A stretch of 64,000 bases of DNA from Clostridiales bacterium (GCA_017620475.1 JAFZQI010000028.1:1-64000), one strand, 5' to 3'. Shown: positions 35,094 to 44,376, counted from the stretch's first letter. The notes: a model not told the origin generated them from the letters alone. Numbers and translations: made by a program.

Positions 35094-35860
35094 CCCATTT
35101 CCTCCAGAAATCCCCGGATCATCTCATGTCTTTTCTTATCCCCGCTGACGTATTTTCCGGGATGGCATTCGCCCTTGATGCCGCCGTCCTCAAGATAAAG
35201 GATGCGGTTGGCACGGCGCGCAGACTTGATATCATGGGTGACCATGACGACGGACTGTCCCGCGTTATTGATATCGGTGAGAACATTGAGCACGGCCTCG
35301 ACGCCGGCGGAATTCAGCGCGCCAGTCGGTTCGTCGGCAAAAACCACATCCGGATCGTTGATGACTGCTCTGACGATAGCGGCACGCTGGGCTTCTCCTC
35401 CGCTGACCTGGGCCGGAAACTTATCCGTCATTTCTTCACTGATGCCGACCCGCTCGAAAAGGCCGGCCGCCTTCTTCCTCAGGTCTTTCTGCTTCTGTCC
35501 GGTGAGCATGCCCGTACTGATGGCATTATCCATAATGCTCATGCTGTCCACGAGGTGGATCTGCTGGAACACAAATCCGCAGTGTTTCCTTCGGAAGACA
35601 GCAAGCTGGTCATTGTTCATGTCGGTGATCTCTCTGCCCGAATAATCGATATGTCCCAAAGACGGCTTATCCATGCCGGAAAGAGCATAAAGGAGGGTAG
35701 ACTTTCCGGCTCCGCTGGATCCCATGATCACGGTAAAGTCGCCGTCATATATCTCGAGGTCGAGGTTCTTGATGATGTGGTACTGTTTTCCTGAAACGGA
35801 GAAGCTTTTACTCAGTTTGTCTGTCTTTATGATGGTTTTTCTGTCTTTCGTCTTTTCCAT
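35087..35860 (-). CDS. ABC transporter ATP-binding protein, MacB/LolD type
   Basis: A 257-residue ATPase: Walker A GSSGAGKSTLL, Q-loop FVFQQIHLVDSMSI, signature VSGGEAQRAAIVRA, Walker B VVFADEPTGALN, H-loop VMVTHDIKSARRA. The FADEPTGAL(N/D) form is typical of FtsX-linked exporters. ATG 35860 (MEKTKDRKTI) has GGGGG upstream; the in-frame ORF extends to 35992 but that part carries the leader hairpin and repeated word and does not look coding. First gene of the pair. Confidence 0.9.
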   Translation of the reverse strand: MEKTKDRKTIIKTDKLSKSFSVSGKQYHIIKNLDLEIYDGDFTVIMGSSGAGKSTLLYALSGMDKPSLGHIDYSGREITDMNNDQLAVFRRKHCGFVFQQIHLVDSMSIMDNAISTGMLTGQKQKDLRKKAAGLFERVGISEEMTDKFPAQVSGGEAQRAAIVRAVINDPDVVFADEPTGALNSAGVEAVLNVLTDINNAGQSVVMVTHDIKSARRANRILYLEDGGIKGECHPGKYVSGDKKRHEMIRGFLEEMGW

Positions 35861-36493
35861 GATTTTCCCCCGGTCAGCTGTCAGTTTGCCGATTGAACAT
35901 CGGCTGGTGCGGGTCCAGTGCTTTTCGAAAAGAATAGAACGAAAAGATGCCGCACAGTTTTTCTGTACGGCATCAGTATAGTTCAGAAGCATTCTTTAAA
36001 TCTTTGCGAGAGTTTTAATCGTTTTTTAACCATAACAAAGGGAAACGTGCGGATAGTCCCAATTGCATAAGCTAATTGATTCATTACGTAAAATTCCGCA
36101 ATTAGAGTCAAACGACCAAAAACAACATTGATTCTATAACAACAAATCGGACATTTGAATCAATTCAATAAAGTAATTCTATCGTTTTCTTCACAAACAA
36201 TAATCCAAGAATTCTCTTTTGTATAATTTGAATCAACGTAATGTATGCGAATTGATTCTTATTCATTCATTACAAAATACGATTCAATCATCAACCAGAT
36301 TATTGATTCAAAATACATAAATACGATCAATTCAAATCAATCCCAGCAGTGTGTTGAAGTGGCAAATTGAAAAAGTGATAAATAATCCAAATTTCGGATA
36401 TATCATATTGCTTTTCTTTCCTTTTCTGTCGTTCAATATATCCATACCCGGTTGAAAAGACATCCTCTTTCACGGCTTATCAGGAGGTGCAAC
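35861..36493. other. AT-rich region with TTGATTC repeats
   Basis: 633 bases between the ABC operon and the nuclease gene. 36060-36350 is AT-rich and carries TTGATTC or GAATCAA at 36076, 36128, 36157, 36230, 36252 and 36303, with variants near 36281 and 36326. CATTACGT and ACGTAATG occur beside two of them. A TATAAT is seen at 36222-36227. I see no gene. Base composition differs sharply from the flanks. Confidence 0.55.
35946..35974 (-). terminator. Hairpin in the ABC operon leader
   Basis: GATGCCG.ACAG pairs with CTGT.CGGCATC around TTTTT. On the minus strand it is followed by TCTTTTCG, so it may stop transcripts coming from the repeat field or act as an attenuator about 85 bases before the ATPase start. 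Confidence 0.5.
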
Positions 36494-37294
36494 ATGGACT
36501 TACTGCGACGAGAACTGCTTGCTCATAAAGAACGATTAGAAAGAGCGATTATGGAAGCCGAAAAAATCATGGAAGATGCACCTGTTGGTTCACTGAAAAT
36601 GTGTACCTGTGGAAAGCATACCCGCCACTACCTCATCACTGAAAAAGGAAACAGCACAGGAAAATACATATCAACAAAAGAAGTAGATTTGATTTCAAGA
36701 CATGCAAAAAAGTCGTATGCACAGAAGTTTCTCCGTGAGGCGAGGTGCGAATTGAAAGCGATTGAAATCCTTCTTCGATCCATGAATAATCATGATGCAG
36801 AAACCGTGTACACAAAATTGAATCCTACCAGGAAGAAACTGGTGACACCGATTCTACGTGATGAACAGGAGCGGATACGCTTCTGGAACGGTCTCTCCTA
36901 CAACATCTCGACAGACTTTCCTGAAGAGAAAGTATTTCAGACTCGGCGAGGCGAGATGGTTCGGTCGAAATCGGAACTCATGATTGCGGATATGTACTTC
37001 GAACTCGGGATTCCTTACAGATATGAATGTGAGGTCAAATTGAAAAACGGCATTGTAAAGTATCCGGATTTCACACTTTACCACGCGGCGCAAAGGACTG
37101 TGTATTATCACGAACACCTTGGCAAGCTTGACGACGAGAGATATCGGGAGCGAAACATGAAAAAGTTCCGGCTTTATGAGCAGAGTGGGATATTGGTCGG
37201 AAAAAATCTGCTGATTACTTGGGAGTCGGAGAAGTTCCCCTTCAACATACAGACTTTTCGAGGGCAGATAAAGGGGCTCTTCGGAATCAGGTAA
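36494..37294 (+). CDS. Putative PD-(D/E)XK-type nuclease
   Basis: A 266-residue protein of uncertain family. Residues about 1-100 are helical, with one CTCGKH motif. The C-terminal half reads RSKSELMIADMYFELGIPYRYE, then a G.VKYPDFTLY strand, then VYYHEHLGKLDDERY: an E...PDF...(E/H)xH arrangement that resembles restriction-fold nucleases. The usual ExK is EHL here, so activity is not certain. ATG 36494 has AGGAGG six bases upstream. It is alone on the + strand behind an AT-rich repeat field, which suggests horizontal gain. Its stop abuts the stop of the convergent kinase gene (TAATTA). Confidence 0.6.
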   Translation: MDLLRRELLAHKERLERAIMEAEKIMEDAPVGSLKMCTCGKHTRHYLITEKGNSTGKYISTKEVDLISRHAKKSYAQKFLREARCELKAIEILLRSMNNHDAETVYTKLNPTRKKLVTPILRDEQERIRFWNGLSYNISTDFPEEKVFQTRRGEMVRSKSELMIADMYFELGIPYRYECEVKLKNGIVKYPDFTLYHAAQRTVYYHEHLGKLDDERYRERNMKKFRLYEQSGILVGKNLLITWESEKFPFNIQTFRGQIKGLFGIR

Positions 37295-38593
37295 TTACAG
37301 GAGCAGCAACCGTAAGATTACGCGGAGGCCGCCGTCTCGGTTCAGGCATGTGATCTCGCCGCCCATTTTCTCCATGAGGTAGCGGGAAATATATAGGCCC
37401 AGGCCCGCGCCGTCTTTGCCCTCGGCATTGGTGCCGCGCTTGAATTTTCCGAAGATGGTCTTGATCTCCTCTTCCGGAACCCCGCCGCCGTGGTCACCGA
37501 TTTCAACCACAAGAAAACTCTTGCCGTCAACGCCTTTTTCGATTCGGCTATTGACCGTCATGTCGGTATTGGCGTACTTATAGGAATTGGCGAAGATGTT
37601 GCCGATGACCTGGTTAAGGCGGAGCGGATCGGCGCTGACAACGGCGTCGACGATGGAAACAGGGGCACCCTTCACCTTCTTCAGATAGTCCGCTTCCTCG
37701 ATAAATCGCGCGATGTCCTGTGAGGTCACTTCCCCGTCCTTCACTTCAAGATGTTCCAGTTCTTCGAGGGTCGCGTGGAAAAGGTTCGACACGAGGGTAT
37801 CGATCTGATCGGCCTTGGCATTGATGCTCCGAAGTGTCGTTTTTTCATCCTCCGACTTCGCCTCAAGTTCCATCACGTCCGTCATCGCCTTGATGGACGT
37901 CACCGGCGTCTTAATATCGTGAGACAGCTGCGCGACCAGTTCTTTTCGCGCTTTCACGGCCTCCGCCTCTCGGAGCTTACTGGCCCGAAGTTCGTCGCGC
38001 ATGATGTCGAATGCCTCGGTAAAAGCACCGAATACGTTGCCTTTGTCCATCTTTATGGGAACATCAAGATTGCCGGATGCGACCTTCGATGCGAAACCCT
38101 TCATCTCGTCAAAAGGATCCACGACCCGTTTCTTCAGATAGAAATAGAACCCCGCCGACGCGGCCAGCATAGCAAGGAGGAATCCGCCCACGATCACGGC
38201 GATCCTCTGATTTCTCTTCACCTGCTGTTCCTGATACGTGTTGTGCACAAGTATCTTGCCGACGATTTGCCCGTCCTCCGTCACCACATCGCGGATGACA
38301 TCGTAGTGTGTCGTTGCCGAAGAGACAGATGTGGAAATGCCTTCGCGCGTGTATACAAGAAGATTTCCGTCATTGTCGATGACCGCGTAGTCGAAGGGCT
38401 GGTCGCTCTCGACCCTGGTTTTCGACTTCGCGCTCACCTCATCCCAATTCCTGCCGAGAGAAAGAGAAAGGCGGTTGATCTCCGTCGGATACGACTCGAT
38501 CTGACGGGATTCCATCGTGCCGATATAGTAGCCGGCCAGGACGATCGTCACCAGAAAACACGCACAATAGATCAGGAACGAACGGATCTTCAC
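37295..38593 (-). CDS. Sensor histidine kinase
   Basis: A 432-residue kinase: membrane spans at about 4-24 and 133-153 around an external sensor of about 105 residues, HAMP (about 155-210), HisKA with LSHDIKTPVTSIKAM (His about 225), and HATPase with N box QVIGNIFANSYKYA, G1 IGDHGGGVPEEE and G2 GAGLGLYISRYLM. It is an EnvZ-like class kinase. Its ATG overlaps the regulator stop by four bases, so the pair is co-translated, regulator first. Confidence 0.93.
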   Translation of the reverse strand: MKIRSFLIYCACFLVTIVLAGYYIGTMESRQIESYPTEINRLSLSLGRNWDEVSAKSKTRVESDQPFDYAVIDNDGNLLVYTREGISTSVSSATTHYDVIRDVVTEDGQIVGKILVHNTYQEQQVKRNQRIAVIVGGFLLAMLAASAGFYFYLKKRVVDPFDEMKGFASKVASGNLDVPIKMDKGNVFGAFTEAFDIMRDELRASKLREAEAVKARKELVAQLSHDIKTPVTSIKAMTDVMELEAKSEDEKTTLRSINAKADQIDTLVSNLFHATLEELEHLEVKDGEVTSQDIARFIEEADYLKKVKGAPVSIVDAVVSADPLRLNQVIGNIFANSYKYANTDMTVNSRIEKGVDGKSFLVVEIGDHGGGVPEEEIKTIFGKFKRGTNAEGKDGAGLGLYISRYLMEKMGGEITCLNRDGGLRVILRLLLL

Positions 38594-39309
38594 GGCTGAT
38601 CCTCCAGGATGAATCCCGTGCCCCAGACGGTCTTGATGATTGCCGGGTTACTCGGATCTTTCTCGATCTTCTCGCGCAAATGGCGGATATGCACATTGAG
38701 CGTCACGTCACCCACGAACTCGGTTTCCCATATCTTCTCGAAAAACTCTTCCTTCTTAATGATGCGGTTTTTGTTCTTAAGCATATACACCAGAAGCCGG
38801 AACTCCATGGCCTTGAGCGGGATCTCTTTGCCGTCGCGGATCACCACGGCGCGGGAAAGATCGATCAACACATCGCCCAGCCGGACAAGATTTGTTTTTT
38901 CTTCCCCGGCAAAAGCACTGTCGCCGGGCGTGCCGTCAGATGTGGCCTCATAACGCTTCAGCACCGCTTTGACCTTGGCCAAGAGCACACTCAGAGAATA
39001 GGGTTTACAGATATAGTCATCCCCGCCGATTGACAGCGCCAGGAGCATGTCATCCTCCGCCTGCCTTGCACTGATAAAGAAGATCGGCACATTCATGGAT
39101 TTTCTGATCTCCTGGCAAAGCTCGAATCCCGAGTCCTCGCCAAGGTTGATATCCAGCAGCACGATTGAGCAGGTGTTTTCTTTGAAAAAATCGAGAGCCG
39201 ATTTTTTGTCGAGCACATACGTGGCCGGCACTCCCGACATATTGAAATACTTGGAAGTGTATTCGGAGAGCTCACGCTCGTCATCTACGATCAGAACACT
39301 ATACTGCAT
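38590..39309 (-). CDS. OmpR/PhoB-family response regulator
   Basis: A 239-residue regulator: receiver domain with DDE near residue 9, phosphorylation Asp in VLLDINLGED (about residue 54), switch SAR and K in YICKPYS; C-terminal winged helix (EIPLKAMEFRLLVYMLKN ... TLNVHIRHLREKIEKDPSNPAIIKTVWGTGFIL). The ATG at 39309 has GGAGG seven bases upstream; upstream in-frame codons read through the GNAT gene and are rejected. It overlaps the end of the GNAT gene by 11 bases. OmpR-type regulators bind direct repeats about 10 bases apart, as seen near the pilus promoters, but no connection is shown. Confidence 0.93.
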   Translation of the reverse strand: MQYSVLIVDDERELSEYTSKYFNMSGVPATYVLDKKSALDFFKENTCSIVLLDINLGEDSGFELCQEIRKSMNVPIFFISARQAEDDMLLALSIGGDDYICKPYSLSVLLAKVKAVLKRYEATSDGTPGDSAFAGEEKTNLVRLGDVLIDLSRAVVIRDGKEIPLKAMEFRLLVYMLKNKNRIIKKEEFFEKIWETEFVGDVTLNVHIRHLREKIEKDPSNPAIIKTVWGTGFILEDQP

Positions 39310-39766
39310 GGGCACCTCCATCGGCCGGCCGGACCATTTTGTAATGCGGGATCCCGTCGAGGATGAACTCATCGGAGACGATTTCAAAGCCCTGTTTTCC
39401 ATAATACCCGGCGGCATAGACCTGCGCCTCAAGATAGATCGGCACTTTGCCATACACTTCTTCCGTCACGCATACGCCCTCCGCAAGAAGCCGCCCGCCC
39501 AGTCCGGTTCCCCGGGTCTTCTTCGAAGTCAGGACTCTGCCGATCGCCGGATATTCCGGGTGCTCGACGCCGGGGGCAAGTACGCGAAGATATGCCTGCA
39601 CACCTTCTTCATCCGTAAACCACACATGGATCGCGTCCTTGTCCCGCCCGTCAAGTTCCGGCGCAAGGCACTCCTGTTCGACGACAAAAACATCCACACG
39701 AAGCTTCATGATGTCATAAAGCTCGTCCGGCGTCATCTCCTGAAGTTTCTTTATATGCAAGTCCAT
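39299..39766 (-). CDS. GNAT acetyltransferase, ElaA-like
   Basis: A 155-residue GNAT protein. LYDIMKLRVDVFVVEQECLAPELDGRD is the ElaA signature and IGRVLTSKKTRGTGLGGRLLAEGV the acetyl-CoA loop (R-G-T-G-L-G). Substrate unknown. ATG 39766 is preceded by AGGATCG; an ATG five codons earlier (39781) is possible. Its 3' end overlaps the response-regulator start, so the three genes GNAT-regulator-kinase form one operon. Confidence 0.88.
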   Translation of the reverse strand: MDLHIKKLQEMTPDELYDIMKLRVDVFVVEQECLAPELDGRDKDAIHVWFTDEEGVQAYLRVLAPGVEHPEYPAIGRVLTSKKTRGTGLGGRLLAEGVCVTEEVYGKVPIYLEAQVYAAGYYGKQGFEIVSDEFILDGIPHYKMVRPADGGAHAV

Positions 39767-39839
39767 CGATCCTATCCCCATCTCATCCCAGACACTTGCT
39801 GTCTTATTCTCTTTGTCCGCATCATATGTGCGAACAGAT

Positions 39840-42326
39840 TCATCCTTTCAACGACTCGTCGATCTCCTCGGCGAAGCGCACTGTCTCCATCGCATCACGG
39901 CAGTATTTGTCCGCACCTATGGCATCTGCGTATTCCTGCGTCAGCACCGCACCTCCGACACACACCTTCGCCCAGGGTGCCTGCTCGCGGAGGAGCTTGA
40001 TCGTCTCCTCCATTGCCGGTACCGTCGTGGTCATAAGTGCCGAAAGTCCGACGATCGGGGCATGCAGGCGCACGACCTCATCCACCACGGTCTGCTCAGG
40101 CACGTCTTTTCCCAGGTCACTGACCGCAAACCCGTAGTTCTCCAGGATCAGTTTCACGATATTCTTGCCGATATCATGGATATCCCCGTGCACAGTCGCG
40201 ATGACAAATGCGCAGCGGGCCGAGCCGCCCCCGTTTTCTTCCGGAGCCGCCGCCATAGCGATCTTCACCTCTTCAAAAGCACTTTTCGCCGCTTCCGCCG
40301 CCATAAGCAGCTGTGGCAGATATACTTTCTTCTTTTCAAAATCCGCGCCGACGATATTGAGCGCCGGGATGACTTCCGATTGGATGATCTCAAGGGGCTT
40401 CTTCTCCGAAAGCATCGCCTTCGTTAACGTACCGGTCTTCTCTTTAAGACCGCGGACAATGGCCGCCTGAAGTTCCGAAGCGGGACCGCCGGAAGCGCCA
40501 TCCGCAGCTCCTGCGCCCGAAGCACCGTTTGCACCGGATGCCCCGCCCGTACCGGTTCCACCACCAGCCGGACCTGCCGCCGGAGCCGCTGTCGGAGCCG
40601 GCAGATTCTGTGCGTACTCGATATAACTCATGCAGTTTTCGTCCATGTTATGTAATGCACGAAAAGCATGGTACACGTTCATCATTTCCTGTGAATAGGG
40701 GTTCATGATCGCCGCTGAAAGCCCGTCCTGCAGACAAAGGGCGAAGAATGTGGATGTGATGATGTTCCGGTTCGGAATTCCGAAGGATACATTGGAAATA
40801 CCCAGTGACGTATTGACTCCCAGACCGAAGCGGATCTTCTGTACTGCCTGCATCGTCGCCAGCGCCGCACGTGTATCCGCGGAAATCGTCATGGCCAGCG
40901 GGTCGAAGATCAGATCCTTCTTATCGATCCCGAATTCCGAAGCACGGCGGATGATCTTCTCGGCGATCGCCACACGCTCCTCTGCGGTATCGGGGATGCC
41001 TCCCTCGTCAAGGGTCAGCGCCACAACAAAACCGCCGTATTTCGCAACCAGCGGGAAGATCGCATTCATGACCTCTTCTTTTCCGTTTACGGAGTTGACC
41101 ATCGCCTTGCCGTTATACGCGCGAAGTCCTGCTTCCATAGCCACGGGATCCGTCGTATCCAGTTGCAGAGGCAGATCCGTCACCGCCTGCAGTTCTTTTA
41201 CCGCACGAAGAAGAAAAGCGGGCTCATCGATCTCGGGCAGGCCGACATTCACATCCAGAAGCTGGACGCCCGCATCCTGCTGTTTCAGGGCTTCACCAAG
41301 GATATAATCGATATCGTTCTCGCGGAGCGCCTGCTGGAAGCGCTTCTTGCCTGTCGGGTTGATCCGCTCACCGATGAGGATCGGACTTCCGCCGAACTCC
41401 ACCGCATGGGTATAGGAAGACACCAGCGACCGGTTCTTGGGGACGACCGGTACCGGCGTGATGCTCTTTGCTTTCTCCACCACAGCGGAGATATAGTCCG
41501 GCGTCGTACCGCAGCATCCGCCTGCGATCCGTACGCCCTTTTCCAGGAGCCGTCCGACCGACTCGGAAAACTCCGCCGGATATACGTCGTAAACGGTCTT
41601 GCCGTTTTCACTACGCGGCAGTCCCGCATTCGGTTTCAACAGAACAGGAACTGAAGCATATTCGAGATACTCCTCCACCACGCCGATCAGCTGATCCGGA
41701 CCGAGGGAACAGTTCGCACCGATGGCGTCTGCGTGCATGCCCTCGAGCATGGCCACCATCGCTGCCGGCGACGCACCGGTCATGAGCTTACCGTCGCTGC
41801 CGTAGGCATTGGAAACAAATACCGGAAGATCCGAATTCTCCTTAGCCGCCAGAAGTGCAGCCTTGGTATCGTAACTGTCGTTCATGGTCTCGATGAAGAT
41901 CAGATCCACGCCGGCAGAAACACCAAAGCGGATCGTCTTACTGTACATCGCGACCGCATCTTCAAACTCATAATCGCCGTAGGGTTTAAGAAGTCTTCCC
42001 AAAGGACCGATGTCCAAAGCCACGAACTTTTCCTGCGTTCCGGAGCTTCTTGCTGCCGCTTCGCGCGCATTTTTGACCGCTGCAGTGACCAGTTCCTCCA
42101 GCTCCGCATCATCAAACTTCAATCCGTTCGCGCCGAAAGTATTACTCAGAACGACATTGGAACCTGCGTCATAGTAGGATTTCTGGATTCGGATGATCTC
42201 CTCCGGGTGCGTGACATTCCAGCGTTCCGGAAGTTCGCCCGGCTGAAGTCCGGCTTCCTGCAAAAGCGTTCCCATTCCTCCATCGAGAAACAGAAAATGG
42301 TCTTTCATGTAGTCGAGAATATTCAT
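39840..42326 (-). CDS. metH: Cobalamin-dependent methionine synthase lacking the reactivation domain
   Basis: An 828-residue enzyme that moves methyl from methyl-THF to homocysteine. Order: homocysteine-binding barrel (FLDGGMGTLLQ; zinc Cys in GANCSLGPD and GGCCGTTPDYI), pterin-binding barrel (ILIGERINPTGKKRF ... DINVG-like LLDVNVGLPEIDE), B12 cap, then the B12 domain with GDIHDIGKN, whose His is the cobalt ligand. The C-terminal SAM-binding reactivation domain is missing; a separate gene at 44414-45139 supplies it. A 40-residue linker of Gly, Ala, Thr and Ser before the cap is unusual. ATG at 42326 (MNILDYMKDH) is chosen by homology; GGAG is 12 bases upstream. Confidence 0.93.
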   Translation of the reverse strand: MNILDYMKDHFLFLDGGMGTLLQEAGLQPGELPERWNVTHPEEIIRIQKSYYDAGSNVVLSNTFGANGLKFDDAELEELVTAAVKNAREAAARSSGTQEKFVALDIGPLGRLLKPYGDYEFEDAVAMYSKTIRFGVSAGVDLIFIETMNDSYDTKAALLAAKENSDLPVFVSNAYGSDGKLMTGASPAAMVAMLEGMHADAIGANCSLGPDQLIGVVEEYLEYASVPVLLKPNAGLPRSENGKTVYDVYPAEFSESVGRLLEKGVRIAGGCCGTTPDYISAVVEKAKSITPVPVVPKNRSLVSSYTHAVEFGGSPILIGERINPTGKKRFQQALRENDIDYILGEALKQQDAGVQLLDVNVGLPEIDEPAFLLRAVKELQAVTDLPLQLDTTDPVAMEAGLRAYNGKAMVNSVNGKEEVMNAIFPLVAKYGGFVVALTLDEGGIPDTAEERVAIAEKIIRRASEFGIDKKDLIFDPLAMTISADTRAALATMQAVQKIRFGLGVNTSLGISNVSFGIPNRNIITSTFFALCLQDGLSAAIMNPYSQEMMNVYHAFRALHNMDENCMSYIEYAQNLPAPTAAPAAGPAGGGTGTGGASGANGASGAGAADGASGGPASELQAAIVRGLKEKTGTLTKAMLSEKKPLEIIQSEVIPALNIVGADFEKKKVYLPQLLMAAEAAKSAFEEVKIAMAAAPEENGGGSARCAFVIATVHGDIHDIGKNIVKLILENYGFAVSDLGKDVPEQTVVDEVVRLHAPIVGLSALMTTTVPAMEETIKLLREQAPWAKVCVGGAVLTQEYADAIGADKYCRDAMETVRFAEEIDESLKG

Positions 42327-42462
42327 ATGTTCTAGCGCTCCTGCGGCATAAGTCTTTTCGCAAATTGTACCATATTTCACCGGCCACGGCTATTCACCGG
42401 AAGCCGGGACCGTCTCCTGTTTTTCTGCATTTTCCCCTATAGTAACCGATTCAAAAAGGTTC

Positions 42463-42468
42463 TATAAT
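42463..42468 (+). promoter_or_regulatory. -10 element before the orphan lipoprotein gene
   Basis: TATAAT with a weak -35 (TAGTAA, 17 bases upstream), about 80 bases before the ATG at 42547. The 220-base gap 42327-42546 separates it from the divergent metH. Confidence 0.4.
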
Positions 42469-42546
42469 TCAATGTGGGGATGGAAAAAGAGAAGGATGAT
42501 CCTTCTTTTCGGAAAGCACTTCGTGCGATGTGAAAGAGAGGTCTGT

Positions 42547-44376
42547 ATGAAAAAGTTTGTAGCGGCCTTCCTGGCCATGTCCTTGTTGATCAGCTGCGCG
42601 GCATGTTCCGGCAGTTCCGAAACCACAAAGAAGAAAAAGAAAGCAAAAAAGAGCAAGACGGAAAAGACGGAAACCACGCCTGACGAGACCGAGCCTTCCG
42701 AACCCGAACCCACGGAGACAGGCACCACACCGTTCTCATCCGAGCCAACGGAGACAGACACTTCGCCTTCCTCCTCCGATCCCACGTCGACCAACCAGAC
42801 CTCACCGGTAACATCCGCGACAGAAATGACTCTTTTCATCGCGCTTCCCGGAACCGAAATCAATGCCGATAATGACATTCTCACTCTCATCGCAGAGGAG
42901 ACCGGTGTCTATCTTCACGAAATGTATAATAACGGCACATCCACAAGTGATGCCATCAGTAAAATGAAGAACTCAGGCAATTACGCCGATTATTTCTACG
43001 GCTGGAGCCTGGATCTTGATACGCTTCTTTATGAAGATCTTCTTCTCCCGCTGGACGACTATCTCGACGATCCCGCTTTCAGCAACATCCGGAATCTTTA
43101 CACGGATGCGCAATGGGAGATGCTGCGACAGGCCGACGGCCATATTTACTGGATCCCTTCGGAGTACCCGATCATTTGGGGAGAAGACAGGACGAAAAAC
43201 AATACCGAGCTCAAAGCCTTCTGGATCCAGGCCCGTGTACTGGAGTGGGCCGGGTATCCGAAAATCGAGACACTGGATCAGTATTTCGAGCTTTTGGAAA
43301 GTTATTATGCAGAGCATAAAACCGAATCGGACGGCACCCCCATCATCCCCTACACGATGAATACAGAAGGCTGGCGCGACTATGCTCTGGAAGAGGCCCC
43401 CCAGATGCTTGACGGCTATGCCAACAACGGATCTGTCATCGTGGATGCAGAAAACTATGACGAGCCGACGATCATTGACTACAACACATCGCCCACGGCA
43501 AAGAAATATTTCCAAACTCTGAATACTTACTACCACAAGGGCATCGTCGATCCGAACTTCGACACGCAGTCCTACGACGATTACCTAAGCAAGCTTTCAT
43601 CCGGAACCGTCCTGGGCATGTACGACGCACAATGGGATTTCCAATATGTCATACAGTATTCTGACATCACTTCCAATTATGTGCCGCTTCCTCTGACGAT
43701 CGAGCCCGGTATGGAAAACCACTATTACCGGAGCGCACCATTAGTTTCTACAAGTGATGGGATCTGTATCTGTTCTGAATGCAAGGATGTGGATCTTGCT
43801 TTATATTTCCTCAACCGCTGTCTGGACCAGGACATCCACGATCTCCGCTTCTGGGGCGTGGAGGACCAGGATTTTTATGTGGACGACAGCGGCCTTTTCT
43901 GCCGTACTCCCGAAATGATAGACAAATGGGACAACGCCGCGTATCTGGCTTCCCATGTATGCCGTTTCCCGTATCTGCCCTCTTACTCCGGCACTTCCCG
44001 GGACGGGATCAATGCTATGCGCCCCGAGGAACAGACCTCCATCTTCTTTGCAACTCTCCCTGAGGATCTTGTCCGCTGCTTCAATGCATACGGCTACGAA
44101 TCCTATTGTGATTTTATGCACTCTTCCCAGTCCGAATGGGAGCCCTGGTTCCCCATGTACACGTATTCCAACATGATGGGGACAGGCACGCGGGGCGGAG
44201 TGGCATTCCTGGATATAAAAACACTCAAGCACACAGCGCTTCCCGCTCTGGTGAAGTCCGATGATTTTGAAAAAGATTGGGATCAATACATGGAGGATTA
44301 TGCGGCCTGCCATCCGGAGGATTTCCTTGCCGAGATGGAGGAAGAACTGCAGCTTCGTATCGAATTAGCCGGGTGA
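42547..44376 (+). CDS. ABC-type extracellular solute-binding lipoprotein (orphan)
   Basis: A 609-residue lipoprotein: signal peptide MKKFVAAFLAMSLLISCAAC with a lipobox ending in Cys, then a Lys/Thr/Glu/Pro/Ser-rich linker of about 70 residues, then a family 1 solute-binding fold (LFIALPGTEINADNDILTLIAEETG ... ; PGTEIN and WGEDRT segments; C-terminal lobe). Such proteins usually bind oligosaccharides. No permease or ATPase gene is adjacent, so its transporter must be elsewhere. It lies on the + strand between metH and its activator. ATG 42547 has GAGAGG upstream. Confidence 0.8.
   Translation: MKKFVAAFLAMSLLISCAACSGSSETTKKKKKAKKSKTEKTETTPDETEPSEPEPTETGTTPFSSEPTETDTSPSSSDPTSTNQTSPVTSATEMTLFIALPGTEINADNDILTLIAEETGVYLHEMYNNGTSTSDAISKMKNSGNYADYFYGWSLDLDTLLYEDLLLPLDDYLDDPAFSNIRNLYTDAQWEMLRQADGHIYWIPSEYPIIWGEDRTKNNTELKAFWIQARVLEWAGYPKIETLDQYFELLESYYAEHKTESDGTPIIPYTMNTEGWRDYALEEAPQMLDGYANNGSVIVDAENYDEPTIIDYNTSPTAKKYFQTLNTYYHKGIVDPNFDTQSYDDYLSKLSSGTVLGMYDAQWDFQYVIQYSDITSNYVPLPLTIEPGMENHYYRSAPLVSTSDGICICSECKDVDLALYFLNRCLDQDIHDLRFWGVEDQDFYVDDSGLFCRTPEMIDKWDNAAYLASHVCRFPYLPSYSGTSRDGINAMRPEEQTSIFFATLPEDLVRCFNAYGYESYCDFMHSSQSEWEPWFPMYTYSNMMGTGTRGGVAFLDIKTLKHTALPALVKSDDFEKDWDQYMEDYAACHPEDFLAEMEEELQLRIELAG

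Noticed and set aside
35861-35992. N-terminal extension of the ABC ATPase to 35992
   Set aside because: The extension contains a hairpin and an inverted word pair, and ATG 35860 has a ribosome site and normal family length.
36060-36350. Possible CRISPR or replication origin
   Set aside because: Repeats are 7 bases, irregularly spaced and in both orientations; no DnaA boxes (TTATCCACA) or replication genes are present.
42472-42546. Upstream start for the sugar-binding lipoprotein
   Set aside because: The lipoprotein signal begins at 42547; extra residues would disrupt it.
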